A DNA stretch of 64,000 nucleotides from Roseateles_B sp041913905 (GCA_041913905.1 JAYSEK010000030.1:1-64000), one strand, 5' to 3'; positions 38,159 through 47,698 are shown, numbered from the stretch's first letter. The notes: generated by a model from the letters alone, not told the origin. Program-made: numbers and translations.

Positions 38159-41100
38159 TCACTTGGCCGGCACGACCCCGGCATTGCCGGTCAGTATCGG
38201 CGCCGGCGCGGGACTCGCATCAGCCTGGGCGACGGGCTTGCGCTTCTTGTCACGCACCAGGTAGGAGTACAGCACCGGCACCACGACCAGCGTGAGCAGC
38301 GTCGACGTGATCACGCCACCAATGATGGCCCGGCCCATGGGCGCCTGCAGCTCGCTGCCTTCGTTGAGGGCCATGGCCATGGGCAGCATGCCGAAGATCA
38401 TCGCGGCCGTGGTCATGATGATGGGACGCATGCGGATCAGGCCAGCCTCCAGCAGCGCTTCGCTGACCGTGGCGCCGGCCTTGCGGGCATGGTTGGCGAA
38501 GTCCACCAGCAGGATGGCGTTCTTGGTCACCAGGCCCATCAGCATCACCAGGCCGATCATCGAGAACACGTTCAGCGTCGAGCGCCACAGCAGCAGTGCC
38601 AGCATCACGCCGATCAGCGACAGCGGCAGCGACACCATGATCGCGATCGGCTGCAGGAAGCTGCCGAACTGGCTGGCCAGCACGATGTAGATGAAGATCA
38701 CCGCCAGGCCCATGGCCGAGAGCAGGCCCTTGAATGCTTCGGCCTGCTGCTTGCCGGCGCCATCCACCTTGAAGCTCACGCCCGGGGGCAGCTGCATGTT
38801 CTTGACGATCTTCTGCACATCGGCATTGACCTCGCCGGCGCTGCGGTCCTTGACGGCGGCATAGACGGCCTCGCGGCGCTGCAGCGACTCGCGGCGGATC
38901 ACCTCCGGGTTGAAGACCGGCTCGATGGTGGCCACCTGGTCCAGGCTGATGGGACTGCCGTCCTTCGCGAAGGCGACAGGCAGCTTCTGCATCTGGTCGA
39001 TGCGCTCGCGCTGCGACTGCGGCAGGCGCAGCAGCACCTCGACCTGGTTGCCGTCCGGCGTGGTCCAGTGGGTCGCGACCTCGCCGTTGACGTAGGCACG
39101 CAGCGAGGAAGCCAGCTGCGGCGCGGTCAGGCCCAGCTCGCGCACGGCCGATTCCTTCAGCTTGACCGCGAAGGCCGGCAGGCCGGGCTTGACCGTGGTG
39201 TCGACGTCGACGGCGCCGGGCACCTTGCGGATTGCAGCGGCCAGTTCATTGGCAGCCTTGGTCAGCTGCTCGGAATCATTGCCCAGCAGGTTGATCCATA
39301 CGGGCCGGTCGAAGCCCACCGAGAGCTCGATGCCGGGGATGCGCGCGAGATCCTCGCGCATGGCGTCCTCGATCTGCTTCTGGCTGCGCTTGCGCTCCCT
39401 GCGGTCCGTCAGCGCGATGTTGAGCACGGCCTGGTTGCGGCCGGTGGCCATGCCGTCGCCCGAGGCGCCCACCACGGTGGACACCGTCTTGATCTCGGGA
39501 TAGCCCTTGAGGATCTCCTCCACCTGGGCCACCTTGGCATCACCGCGCTCCAGGCTGGTCGCCACGGGCATGCGCAGGCTCAGCTGGGTGAAGCCCTGGT
39601 CGGTCTGGGGCACGAACTCGCTGCCCACGAAACCGGCCAACACCAGGGCCACGACGAAGCTCATGAAGCCGCCCCACATCACCAGGCCGCGGGGGGTCAG
39701 CGTCGCGAAGCGCAGGCGGCGCTTCTGGCTGCGGTCACGCCGGCCCTGCTCGTCGAAGGGACGGCCGTAGGCGGGCACGGGCGGCACGAAGACGCGGTAG
39801 CGGCGGCCGCTGAAGACCCAGCGGATCACGCGCTCGTAGGTGCCATGCAGCACGTCCATCACGCGGTCGGTGCCATTGATCAGGTGGCGAATGCCCCAGA
39901 ACTTGCGCAGCCAGGCGCTGGGCGGATCCTTCCAGATGCTGGACATCATCGGGTCCAGCGTGAAGCTGACGAACAGCGAGACCAGCACGGCCACGGCCAC
40001 GGTGATGCCGAAGGGATGGAAGAACTTGCCGATGATGCCGCCCATGAAGGCCACGGGTACGAACACGGCGCAGATGGCGAAGGTGGTGGCCATCACGGCC
40101 ACGCCGATCTCGTTGGTGCCGTCGAAGGCTGCCTGGTGGTGGTCCTTGCCCATGCCCACGTGGCGGACGATGTTCTCGCGCACCACGATGGCGTCGTCGA
40201 TCAGCAGCCCGATGCACAGCGACAGCGCCATCATGGTCATGAAGTTCAGCGTGAAGCCGAAGGCGTGCACGGCCAGGAAGCTGGAGATCACCGCGATGGG
40301 CAGGGTCAGGCCGGTGATGATGGTGGAGCGCCAGCTGTGCAGGAACAGGAAGACGATGGCCACGGTCAGCAGCGCGCCCTCGATGAGGGTGTGGCGAAGA
40401 CCGTCCAGCGAGCCCTTGACCCAGTCGCTGTTGGCGTTGATCAGGCGCAGCTCGACGTCCTTGGGCAGGGTCTTGCGCAGCTCCTCCATCGCCTCCTTGA
40501 CGGCCTCGCCGGTGGCGACCACGTTGGCGTCCTGCTGTTTGAAGACGCTGAAGGTGACAGCGGGCTTGCCATTGATGCGCGCGATGGTGGTGGCCTCGCG
40601 TTCACGCTCGACCAGGGTGCCCAGGTCGCCCAGGGTCAGCACCAGGTTGCCGCGGCGGGCCACGACGGTCTTGGCGAAGTCCTTGGGATCCTTGACGCGG
40701 CCTTCGACGCGCAGGATCGCGTCGCTGAGCCTGTCGGACAGCAGGCCCACGGGCTGGTCGGCATTGGCCTCGCGCAGGGCGGTGGACACCTCGGCCGGCG
40801 TCACGCCGTAGGCGCGCAGACGCTGCGGGTCCAGGTCCACACGCACCTCGCGCGAGACCATGCCGCCGATGTCCACCAGGGCGACGCCTTCCACGCGTGT
40901 CAGCCGCTTGGAGACGGTCAGCTCGGCCATCATCGAGAGCTCGCGCGCCGAGCGGGTCTCGCTCATCAGTGACATCACGACCACAGGCTGCTGGTTGTCG
41001 CCCTGGAAGCGCGTGACGGTTGGCGCCTTGACGTCACGCGGGAAGCCGGCTTGCACCATGCCCACGCGGTCGCGGATTTCCTGCATGCCGCGGTTCATGT

Positions 41101-41398
41101 CGGCGTTGAGGTTGAACATCACCCAGACCTGGCTGCGGCCTTCATAGGCGCGCGAGCGGATGGTGTCCACGCCGGAGATGGTGTTCAGCGACTCCTCCAG
41201 CGGGCGCAGGATCTCGCGCTCGATGGCCTCGGGCGAGGCGCCGGGGTAGGCGACGTCGATCTGGGCACCGGGGAAGCTGATGTCAGGCATGGGCTCGACG
41301 CCCAGCTTGGAATAGGCAAACAGGCCCATCACGCAGAGGGCCACCATCACCATGGTCGCGAAGACCGGGTTCTGGATGGAGACGCGGGTCATCCACAT
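38159..41398 (-). CDS. RND efflux inner-membrane transporter (HAE-1/AcrB-like)
   Basis: Proton-driven pump subunit of 1079 residues with the usual 12-helix plan and two large periplasmic loops. It begins RVSIQNPVFATMVMVALCVMGLFAYSKL. LCIGLLIDDAIVVRENIV in the fourth helix supplies the paired Asp residues for proton transfer. The multidrug/exporter (HAE) family is indicated by PGASPEAIEREILRPLEESLNTISGVDTIRS. Its ATG is placed after AAGGAG, partly overlapping the adaptor gene's end. No outer-membrane factor gene follows, so a TolC-like protein from elsewhere would be needed. The substrate is unknown. Confidence 0.93.
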   Translation of the reverse strand: MWMTRVSIQNPVFATMVMVALCVMGLFAYSKLGVEPMPDISFPGAQIDVAYPGASPEAIEREILRPLEESLNTISGVDTIRSRAYEGRSQVWVMFNLNADMNRGMQEIRDRVGMVQAGFPRDVKAPTVTRFQGDNQQPVVVMSLMSETRSARELSMMAELTVSKRLTRVEGVALVDIGGMVSREVRVDLDPQRLRAYGVTPAEVSTALREANADQPVGLLSDRLSDAILRVEGRVKDPKDFAKTVVARRGNLVLTLGDLGTLVEREREATTIARINGKPAVTFSVFKQQDANVVATGEAVKEAMEELRKTLPKDVELRLINANSDWVKGSLDGLRHTLIEGALLTVAIVFLFLHSWRSTIITGLTLPIAVISSFLAVHAFGFTLNFMTMMALSLCIGLLIDDAIVVRENIVRHVGMGKDHHQAAFDGTNEIGVAVMATTFAICAVFVPVAFMGGIIGKFFHPFGITVAVAVLVSLFVSFTLDPMMSSIWKDPPSAWLRKFWGIRHLINGTDRVMDVLHGTYERVIRWVFSGRRYRVFVPPVPAYGRPFDEQGRRDRSQKRRLRFATLTPRGLVMWGGFMSFVVALVLAGFVGSEFVPQTDQGFTQLSLRMPVATSLERGDAKVAQVEEILKGYPEIKTVSTVVGASGDGMATGRNQAVLNIALTDRRERKRSQKQIEDAMREDLARIPGIELSVGFDRPVWINLLGNDSEQLTKAANELAAAIRKVPGAVDVDTTVKPGLPAFAVKLKESAVRELGLTAPQLASSLRAYVNGEVATHWTTPDGNQVEVLLRLPQSQRERIDQMQKLPVAFAKDGSPISLDQVATIEPVFNPEVIRRESLQRREAVYAAVKDRSAGEVNADVQKIVKNMQLPPGVSFKVDGAGKQQAEAFKGLLSAMGLAVIFIYIVLASQFGSFLQPIAIMVSLPLSLIGVMLALLLWRSTLNVFSMIGLVMLMGLVTKNAILLVDFANHARKAGATVSEALLEAGLIRMRPIIMTTAAMIFGMLPMAMALNEGSELQAPMGRAIIGGVITSTLLTLVVVPVLYSYLVRDKKRKPVAQADASPAPAPILTGNAGVVPAK

Positions 41399-41409
41399 GA
41401 GACGTCTCC

Positions 41410-42621
41410 TTATTGCAGTGCGGGTGCGCTGGCGGCGGCGCTGGCCACGCGCGGAGCGCGGTTGTCCACCACCTTGGCGGCGGCACCGTCACGCAGGTTG
41501 TCGAAACGGGCGGCGAGCACCTGATCCTCGGCCTTGATGCCCTGCAGGATCTCGATGCGGCCATCGCGCGCGTCGCGGCGGCCGGTGGTGACCACGCGGC
41601 GCAGCAGCGTGCCCTTCTCCAGGACCCACACATGATCCTGCCCGGACGCGTTGATCACCGCCGTGGCGGGCAGGGTCAGGCGCTGCGAGGGGTCCGGCAG
41701 CTCGACGCGGGCGACGGCGTACTGGCCGGCGCGGAAGCGTTCGTCGGGGTTGGCGATCTCCAGGGTCACGCCGATGCTGCGCGTGCCGGGTTCGGCGGCC
41801 GGCGCGATGCGCGAGATGCGGGCCTGCACCGGCTGCTCGTCGCCTTCCACTTTCACGGCCACGGCCATGCCGGGCTTGAGGCGCGCGACTTCATGGGTGC
41901 CGACCAGGCCGGCCAGCTCCAGCTTGCCCAGATCCACGATGCTGAGCACCTGCTGTTCGGCGCTGAGCTTTTCGCCGGGCACGGCATGGCGCTTGGCCAC
42001 GACACCGCTGATGGGCGCGACGAGCGAGGCCAGGCGCAGGCTGCTCTGTGCCGTCTCCAGCTGGGCCTTGGCAGCCAGCCACTGTCCGCGCGCGGCTTCC
42101 ATGCTGGCGCGGAAGTTGTCGAGCGCCGTGCTCGAGATGAAGGCCTTGGCGGCCAGATCCTCGTTGGCCTTGTAGCTGCGTTCGGCCTGCTGGAACTGGG
42201 CCTGCGCCGCTTCCAGGCTGGCGCGGCGTTCGGCCACGCGGTAGCGGAGCTCTTCCAGGTCCAGTTCGCCCAGGCTCTGTCCGCTGCGGACGCGGCTGCC
42301 TTCAGCCACGTGAAGATTGAGCAGCACGCCGCTGGCCTTGCTGCGGACCACCACGGTGTTGGGTGCCACCAGCGGGCCCGAGAATTCGATGCTGCCGGGC
42401 ATGCTGGCTATCTGCGGCTTGGTCACCTCGCGCGAGGCGAATTCCAGCGTGGGTTCCTTCTTCTTGTCGCCTGCCTTGCCAGCAGCCTTGGCGGCCTGCT
42501 TGCTGTCCGCGCCTTTGCCATCGGTCTTGCCGGCATAGACGGCGACCCCTGCTCCTGCGCCCAGGACGACGAGAGCCGTCCCACCCCATACCAGCCAGCG
42601 CTTTTGCTTGTTCTTGCCCAT
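41410..42621 (-). CDS. RND efflux periplasmic adaptor (membrane fusion) protein
   Basis: Links the RND pump to an outer-membrane channel. 403 residues: N-terminal anchor helix or signal (RWLVWGGTALVVLGAGAGVAVYAG, about 9-32) with a Lys/Gly-rich linker, lipoyl half-motifs (VVRSKASGVLLNLHVAEGSRVRSGQ and LVAPISGVVAKRHAVPGEKL), a coiled-coil hairpin between them (about 130-210) and a beta-barrel with YAVARVELPDPSQRLTLPATAV. ATG 42621 has GGAG 6 nt upstream. It is the first gene of the adaptor-pump pair. An ACTGCG-G-CGCAGT palindrome lies 38 bp upstream. Confidence 0.92.
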   Translation of the reverse strand: MGKNKQKRWLVWGGTALVVLGAGAGVAVYAGKTDGKGADSKQAAKAAGKAGDKKKEPTLEFASREVTKPQIASMPGSIEFSGPLVAPNTVVVRSKASGVLLNLHVAEGSRVRSGQSLGELDLEELRYRVAERRASLEAAQAQFQQAERSYKANEDLAAKAFISSTALDNFRASMEAARGQWLAAKAQLETAQSSLRLASLVAPISGVVAKRHAVPGEKLSAEQQVLSIVDLGKLELAGLVGTHEVARLKPGMAVAVKVEGDEQPVQARISRIAPAAEPGTRSIGVTLEIANPDERFRAGQYAVARVELPDPSQRLTLPATAVINASGQDHVWVLEKGTLLRRVVTTGRRDARDGRIEILQGIKAEDQVLAARFDNLRDGAAAKVVDNRAPRVASAAASAPALQ

Positions 42622-42658
42622 GTGTCTCTCCATTGCTGCAGGGTTACCGCGAGTGTTT

Positions 42659-42671
42659 ACTGCGGCGCAGT
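42659..42671. promoter_or_regulatory. Small palindrome upstream of the first RND operon
   Basis: ACTGCG and CGCAGT flank one base, 38 bp before the adaptor ATG, in the 190-bp gap after aroC. It may be an operator. The same gap holds a perfect 16-bp palindrome CCGGGCCGCGGCCCGG at 42790-42805, 7 bp after the aroC stop, which could be a weak terminator although its U-tract (TCTTGC) is poor. Confidence 0.4.
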
Positions 42672-42811
42672 CTAGGAAGAGCGCACGGGGCTTGCAGCGC
42701 GCCTGCGACGAAGCGCGCAAAAGGAGGGCCAGGGCGTTGCCGGGGCGGATCTGCCGACGAAGGTGGCGACGAAACGCAGCAATGCAAGACCGGGCCGCGG
42801 CCCGGCGGGCG

Positions 42812-43912
42812 TCAGGCGCGCTGCGCCGGAATCGGCGGCAGGGTGTGCCGAACGTCACCGCACTGGGCGCGGTGGCGCAGCGCATGATCCATCAGCACCA
42901 GGGCCAGCATGGCCTCGGCGATGGGGGTGGCCCGAATGCCGACGCAGGGGTCATGGCGGCCGTGCGTCACCACTTCGGTCACCTGGCCGGCACGGTCGAT
43001 GGAGGCCTTGGGCAGGCGGATCGAGCTGGTGGGCTTGATGGCGATGGACACGCGCAAATCCTGGCCGGTGGAGATGCCGCCCAGCACCCCGCCCGCATGG
43101 TTGCTGGCAAAGCCCGCGGGCGTGAGCTCATCCCCATGCTCGCTGCCGCGCTGCGCCACAACGCCGAAGCCGTCGCCAATCTCCACGCCCTTGACCGCGT
43201 TGATGCCCATCATCGCGAAGGCGATGTCGGCATCCAGCTTGTCGAAGAGCGGTTCACCCAGGCCCACCGGCACGCCCACGGCCTGGACCTCGATGCGCGC
43301 GCCCACCGAATCACCGGACTTGCGCAGCGCATCCATATAGGCTTCCAGCTCGGCGATCTGGCTGGCGTTGGCGGCGAAGAAGGGGTTGTCGGGCACATGC
43401 TCCCAGCCTTCAAAGGCGATCGGCAGCTCGCCCAGCTGGGTCATGTGGCCGCGGAACTCGGTGCCGTACTGGGCCTTGAGCCATTTGCGGGCCACGGCGC
43501 CGGCGCCGACCATGGGCGCCGTCAGGCGGGCCGAGGAGCGGCCGCCGCCGCGCGGGTCGCGCAGGCCGTACTTGCGCCAATAGCTGTAGTCGGCATGACC
43601 GGGGCGGAAGGTGTCCAGGATGTTGCCGTAGTCCTTGCTGCGCTGGTCGGTGTTGTGGATCAGCAGGCAGATGGGCGCGCCTGTGGTCTGACCCTCGTAG
43701 ACGCCGGAGAGGATCTGCACGGCATCGGGCTCGTTGCGCTGGGTCACGTGGCGCGAGGTGCCGGGGCGGCGGCGATCCAGCTCGGGCTGGATGTCCGCTT
43801 CGCTCAGTTCGAGTCCCGGCGGGCAGCCGTCAATCACGCAGCCGATGGCCGGGCCATGGCTTTCGCCGAAGTTGGTGACACGGAAGAGTTCGCCGAAAGT
43901 GCTGCCAGCCAT
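42812..43912 (-). CDS. aroC: Chorismate synthase
   Basis: Last step of the shikimate pathway: 5-enolpyruvylshikimate 3-phosphate to chorismate, using reduced FMN. 366 residues with all three family signatures: GESHGPAIGCVIDGCPPG near residue 16, RPGHADYSYWRKYG, and GGGRSSARLTA followed by later GEQHG-like and DPCVGIR segments. The ATG is directly preceded by a nested hairpin with a U-run (43914-43963), so its only ribosome-site candidate (TGGA) lies within the stem. It follows the CBS-domain gene in the same direction. Confidence 0.97.
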   Translation of the reverse strand: MAGSTFGELFRVTNFGESHGPAIGCVIDGCPPGLELSEADIQPELDRRRPGTSRHVTQRNEPDAVQILSGVYEGQTTGAPICLLIHNTDQRSKDYGNILDTFRPGHADYSYWRKYGLRDPRGGGRSSARLTAPMVGAGAVARKWLKAQYGTEFRGHMTQLGELPIAFEGWEHVPDNPFFAANASQIAELEAYMDALRKSGDSVGARIEVQAVGVPVGLGEPLFDKLDADIAFAMMGINAVKGVEIGDGFGVVAQRGSEHGDELTPAGFASNHAGGVLGGISTGQDLRVSIAIKPTSSIRLPKASIDRAGQVTEVVTHGRHDPCVGIRATPIAEAMLALVLMDHALRHRAQCGDVRHTLPPIPAQRA

Positions 43913-43913
43913 G

Positions 43914-43963
43914 AAAAATCCAGGGTCGGTCCCCGGCAGGAGTGCCGGGATGTGCCCTGGATT
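43914..43963 (-). promoter_or_regulatory. Nested terminator/attenuator-like hairpin abutting the aroC start codon
   Basis: On the minus strand AATCCAGGG (43963-43955) pairs with CCCTGGATT (43925-43917). Inside it CCCGGCA (43949-43943) pairs with TGCCGGG (43938-43932) around a 4-base loop. Five U residues start in the last pairs, then C and the aroC ATG follow. It may end the CBS-gene message, attenuate aroC, or hide the aroC ribosome site. Confidence 0.7.
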
Positions 43964-44015
43964 CTATGGTGCGGCCCTTCGGCCGGCGGCCCGTACGGCC
44001 TTGCCGATCAGCGCT

Positions 44016-44483
44016 TCAAAGCTTCGGCTCGTGCGAAGCGCCCTCTTCCTCGAGCGGCCAGTCGCGGATGTAGGCCTTGAGCATGCGGTTCTCGAAGTCC
44101 TGGCTGTCGACCACGGCCTTGGCCACGTCGTAGAAGGAGATCACGCCCATCAGCTGGCGGCCGTTGAGCACCGGCATGTAGCGGGCATGGCGGCCGAGCA
44201 TCATGCGGCGGACTTCGTCGATCTCGGTCTCGGGCGTGCAGGTCAGCGGGTGGTCGTCCATCACGCTGCGAACCAGCGTGTTGCCGACGCTGCCACCGTT
44301 GCGCACCACGGCGGAGATCACCTCGCGGAAGGTCAGCATGCCCACCAGCTCGCCGAACTCCATCACGACCAGGGAGCCCATGTCGCGCTCGGCCATGGTC
44401 TCGATCGCCTGGGCCAGGGGCTGCTCGGGTGGGACGGTAAACAGGGCGTTGCCCTTGACGCGCAGGATGTCGGCGACTTTCAT
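44016..44483 (-). CDS. CBS-domain pair protein
   Basis: A small cytoplasmic protein of 155 residues made of two CBS motifs (about 1-65, ILRVKGNALFTVPPEQPLAQAIETMAERDMGSLVV; and about 75-135, VMDDHPLTCTPETEIDEVRRMMLGRHARYMPVL). Such Bateman modules bind adenine nucleotides such as AMP or ATP; no catalytic domain is attached. ATG 44483 has GAGGAG about 9 nt upstream. It is divergent from the sulfhydrylase-type gene (86-bp gap) and 103 bp upstream of aroC. Its target is unknown. Confidence 0.9.
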   Translation of the reverse strand: MKVADILRVKGNALFTVPPEQPLAQAIETMAERDMGSLVVMEFGELVGMLTFREVISAVVRNGGSVGNTLVRSVMDDHPLTCTPETEIDEVRRMMLGRHARYMPVLNGRQLMGVISFYDVAKAVVDSQDFENRMLKAYIRDWPLEEEGASHEPKL

Positions 44484-44569
44484 GGTGTTTTCTCCTCGAC
44501 AGGCGGGCAGATCTGAATTGGGTCCAACATAGCACACAATGCCGGCATCCTGAAACAACGAAAGACAGC

Positions 44570-45889
44570 ATGTCAGGCTACGGCGATCCCGGCTTCGACA
44601 CCTTGGCGCTGCACGCGGGGGCGGCACCCGACCCCAGCACCGGCGCCCGGGCCGTCCCACTGCATCTCAGCACATCCTTCGTCTTCGAAAGCGCCGAACA
44701 CGCGGCCTCGCTCTTCAACATGGAGCGTGCCGGCCACGTGTACTCGCGCATTTCGAATCCCACCACCGCCGTCTTCGAGGAGCGCATGGCCGCGCTGGAA
44801 GGCGGCGTGGGGGCCATCGCCACGGCCAGCGGCCAGGCGGCCCTGTTCCTGGCGATCAGCACCCTGGCGCCGGCGGGCAGCCACATCGTGGCCTCCAGCG
44901 CGCTCTACGGCGGTTCGCACAACCTGCTGCACTACACGCTGAAGCGCTTCGGCATCAGCACCAGCTTCGTGCGGCCCGATGACCTGGACGCCTGGCGCGC
45001 GGCCATCCGCCCCGAGACCCGCCTGCTCTTCGGCGAAACGCTGGGCAATCCCGGCATGGACGTGCTGGACATCCCCGCCGTCGCGGCCATCGCCCACGAG
45101 GCCGGCCTGCCGCTGATGGTGGACGCAACGCTGACACCACCGGCCCTGCTCAAGCCCCTGCAGCACGGCGCCGACCTGGTCTACCACTCCGCCACCAAGT
45201 TCCTGTGCGGGCATGGCACCGTCGTGGGCGGCGTGCTGGTGGACAGCGGCAACTTCGACTGGCAGGCCGCCTATGAACGCAGCAGGGCCGCTGGCCTGGC
45301 GCGCTTTACCGAGCTGTGCGAACCCTACGAGGGCTTCCATGGCATGGTCTTCAGCGAGGAAAGCACCACCGGCGCCTTCCTGCTGCGCGCCCGCCGTGAA
45401 GGCCTGCGTGACTTCGGCGCCTGCATGAGCCCGCACACCGCCTGGTTGATGCTGCAGGGGCTGGAGACACTGTCCCTGCGCATGGAACGCCATGTGGCCA
45501 ATGCGCAGAAGGTGGCCGAGTTCCTGGCTGCGCAGGGCCAGGTGAGCCGCGTGGCCTATCCCGGCCTGGCGTCACACCCGGGTCATGCGCTGGCGCAGCG
45601 GTTGATGCCCAAGGGCGCCGGCGCCGTCTTCAGCTTCGACCTGAACGGCAGCCGCGAGCAGGGCCGCCGCTTCATCGAGGGCCTGAAGATCTTCTCCCAC
45701 CTGGCGAACGTGGGCGACTGCCGCTCCCTGGTGATCCACCCGGCCAGCACCACCCACTTCCGCATGGACGACGCGGCACTGGCGCAGGCCGGCATCACGC
45801 CCGGCACCATCCGCCTGTCCATTGGCCTGGAGGACGCCGACGACCTGATCGCCGACCTCAAGACCGCCCTGAAGATTGCCGCCAAGTGA
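44570..45889 (+). CDS. O-acetylhomoserine sulfhydrylase-type PLP enzyme (Cys/Met metabolism family)
   Basis: Probably makes homocysteine from O-acetyl- or O-succinylhomoserine and sulfide, or belongs to a close gamma-replacement/elimination activity. The 439-residue protein starts GFDTLALHAGAAPDPSTGARAVPLHLSTSFVFES and has YSRISNPTTAVFEERMAALEGG, ATASGQAA, and the PLP Lys210 in YHSATKFLCGHG. The usual VDNT before the PLP lysine is VDAT here (Asp185-Ala186), a small deviation. PLP-lyases of the same fold (MetB, MetC, methionine gamma-lyase) cannot be fully excluded, but length and motifs favour MetY/MetZ. It is followed 10 bp later by the hydrolase gene. Confidence 0.88.
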   Translation: MSGYGDPGFDTLALHAGAAPDPSTGARAVPLHLSTSFVFESAEHAASLFNMERAGHVYSRISNPTTAVFEERMAALEGGVGAIATASGQAALFLAISTLAPAGSHIVASSALYGGSHNLLHYTLKRFGISTSFVRPDDLDAWRAAIRPETRLLFGETLGNPGMDVLDIPAVAAIAHEAGLPLMVDATLTPPALLKPLQHGADLVYHSATKFLCGHGTVVGGVLVDSGNFDWQAAYERSRAAGLARFTELCEPYEGFHGMVFSEESTTGAFLLRARREGLRDFGACMSPHTAWLMLQGLETLSLRMERHVANAQKVAEFLAAQGQVSRVAYPGLASHPGHALAQRLMPKGAGAVFSFDLNGSREQGRRFIEGLKIFSHLANVGDCRSLVIHPASTTHFRMDDAALAQAGITPGTIRLSIGLEDADDLIADLKTALKIAAK

Positions 45890-45899
45890 GCGCCTCACC

Positions 45900-46706
45900 A
45901 TGCAACTGACTGTCCAAGGCCGCCAGGCCTATGCCTACACGGGCGGCCGGCCCTTTGATCCTGCCCTGCCCTGCCTCGTCTTCGTCCACGGCGCTCTGCA
46001 TGACCACAGCGTCTTCACGCTGCTGGCCCGCTGGTTCGCCCATCACGGCTACGGCGTGCTGGCCGTGGATCTGCCCGGCCATGGCCGCAGCGAAGGACCG
46101 GCCCTGCCCAGCGTGGAGGCCGCCGGCGCGTGGTTGCTGGACCTGCTGAACGCCGCCGGTGCTGAGCGTGCCGCGCTGGCCGGCCACAGCATGGGATCGC
46201 TGATCGCGTTGGAAGCGGCCGCCCAGGCGCCGGAGCGCGCCAGCCACCTGCTGCTGCTGGGCACGGCCTTTCCGATGAAGGTCTCCGACGCCCTGCTGGG
46301 CACCGCGGCCGATGCGCCCGAGAAGGCCATGACCATGGTCAATGTCTTCTCGCAGAGCACGCAGGCCGCCAAGCCGTCCTACCCCGGGCCGGGGAGCTGG
46401 TTGCATGGCGGCAACATGGCCCTGATGCGCCGCACGCAGGCCGCCTCTGGCGAAGACAACCTCTTCCTGCGCGATTTCCAGATGTGCGACCGCTACCAGG
46501 GCGGCTTGGAGGCCGCCGCGCGCGTCAGCTGCCAAAGCCATGTGCTGGCGGCCGAGCGCGACATGATGACGCCTCCCAAGCAGGCCCAGGCGCTGGCGCA
46601 GGCCCTCAAGGCCCGGGTGCACCGCATCCCCGCAGCAGGTCATTCAATGATGGCCGAGGCGCCGGACGCCGTGCTGGCGACCTTGCGGCAGGCCTTGGCC
46701 TCCTGA
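45900..46706 (+). CDS. Alpha/beta-fold hydrolase
   Basis: A cytoplasmic 268-residue enzyme. HGALHDHSVF (about 30-39) gives the oxyanion region, AVDLPGHGRS (about 55-64) is the typical strand-turn, the nucleophile is Ser97 in AGHSMGS, and the final His lies in AAGHSMMAEAPDAV. No signal peptide. The start ATG 45900 has only a weak ribosome site; translation may be coupled to the preceding gene, whose stop is 10 bp upstream. The substrate is unknown. The position after a homoserine-sulfhydrylase-like gene is suggestive but not conclusive. Confidence 0.9.
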   Translation: MQLTVQGRQAYAYTGGRPFDPALPCLVFVHGALHDHSVFTLLARWFAHHGYGVLAVDLPGHGRSEGPALPSVEAAGAWLLDLLNAAGAERAALAGHSMGSLIALEAAAQAPERASHLLLLGTAFPMKVSDALLGTAADAPEKAMTMVNVFSQSTQAAKPSYPGPGSWLHGGNMALMRRTQAASGEDNLFLRDFQMCDRYQGGLEAAARVSCQSHVLAAERDMMTPPKQAQALAQALKARVHRIPAAGHSMMAEAPDAVLATLRQALAS

Positions 46707-46738
46707 TGGGCTCTGGCCTGTCCGTGCGCTGATCGACC

Positions 46739-47560
46739 TCAGTGCCGGTAGGCCAGGCCGACGGTGACGCCGCGCAGCCGCCGGGTCTCCACGATGGGGC
46801 TTGCTGCCGCGGCATCCAGCAGCCGCCCTTCGCTCCAGCTCGCCGACAGCACCCAGCGCGGGCTCAGGGCCTGCAGGTAGCTGAGGCTGACCGAGCCCTG
46901 CACCAGCCCACTGCTTGGCGCGTACGAGCGTCCCAGGCGCAGAGCGGCCTCACTGCCGGCAGGTACGCCGAAATAGCTCTGCAGATTGCGCCGGTCGGCT
47001 GCAGACAGGCCCAGATCCAGATTGAGCATGGCCTGAGCGCTGCGGTACAGGCTGCGGTTGAGGTCCAGGCTCAGTTCTGTGCCGCCACGCCGATTCAGGA
47101 GATCCGGTGAGCAGGACGCGCTGAGAGTCCACTGCGGATCCAGCTCGACCTGCAAATGCAAGCGCCCCCGCAGCGTGCGGGGCACGTCCGGCAAGCCTTG
47201 CGTGATCTCGGCCCGCTCGCTGCGCCGGCCGCTGTCGATGCGCAGGCCCACGCCCAGCCGCCATTTCTCACCGTGCAGCCAGTCGCGCGAGGCACCGGGC
47301 CCGGGACTGGCGGCTTCGGAGCCGAAACCCATCATGGCGCCGGTGCCGGCGGTGGTGATGCGCCAGCGGCCCCAGTAGAAGGCCCACAGGGGACTGACGC
47401 TTCGCTCCTGCCGCCGCGACCCCGGGGATTCCGCGCCGGACGACACGCGCAGCCCGAGCAAATAGCGCGGTTCCTCGGCAGGCTTCGCCGGCTCATCGGC
47501 GCAGGCGGCAGGCGTCAACGCAGTGGCGATCAGCCAGCCCAGCGGCACTGCCAGGCGCAT
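46739..47560 (-). CDS. MipA/OmpV-family outer-membrane protein
   Basis: Exported beta-barrel of about 273 residues. A signal peptide (MRLAVPLGWLIATALTPAACA, ending near ADEP) is followed by amphipathic strands such as YLLGLRVSSGAE, WRLGVGLRIDSGRRSE, TLSASCSPDLLNRRGGTELSLDLNRSLY and the family ending ETRRLRGVTVGLAYRH. MipA relatives act as scaffolds or as antibiotic-linked outer-membrane proteins. The exact role is unknown. No start has a clear ribosome site; 47560 is used because it gives a proper signal peptide (47614 is possible). It lies downstream of tdh in the same direction. Confidence 0.8.
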   Translation of the reverse strand: MRLAVPLGWLIATALTPAACADEPAKPAEEPRYLLGLRVSSGAESPGSRRQERSVSPLWAFYWGRWRITTAGTGAMMGFGSEAASPGPGASRDWLHGEKWRLGVGLRIDSGRRSERAEITQGLPDVPRTLRGRLHLQVELDPQWTLSASCSPDLLNRRGGTELSLDLNRSLYRSAQAMLNLDLGLSAADRRNLQSYFGVPAGSEAALRLGRSYAPSSGLVQGSVSLSYLQALSPRWVLSASWSEGRLLDAAAASPIVETRRLRGVTVGLAYRH

Positions 47561-47698
47561 TGGCAGGCGATGCTGGCGACCAGCGAAGCCGCAGATGGAC
47601 GGGCGTTGCACCATGCAGGCCAGCTTAGCAGGCGCATCCGCCAATTCCGTGAGCACCCCTGCACGAAGTCAGGAGCGCCGTATGCCTCGCCCGCTCTT

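Noticed and set aside
44016..44571. Alternative frame overlapping the CBS-domain gene
   Set aside because: It is frame-shifted relative to the clear CBS-domain translation and rich in Arg/Gly/Ala without motifs.
47561..47656. GTG start at 47656 for the MipA-family gene
   Set aside because: It would place about 32 residues before a typical signal peptide. The internal ATG at 47560 starts exactly at that peptide.
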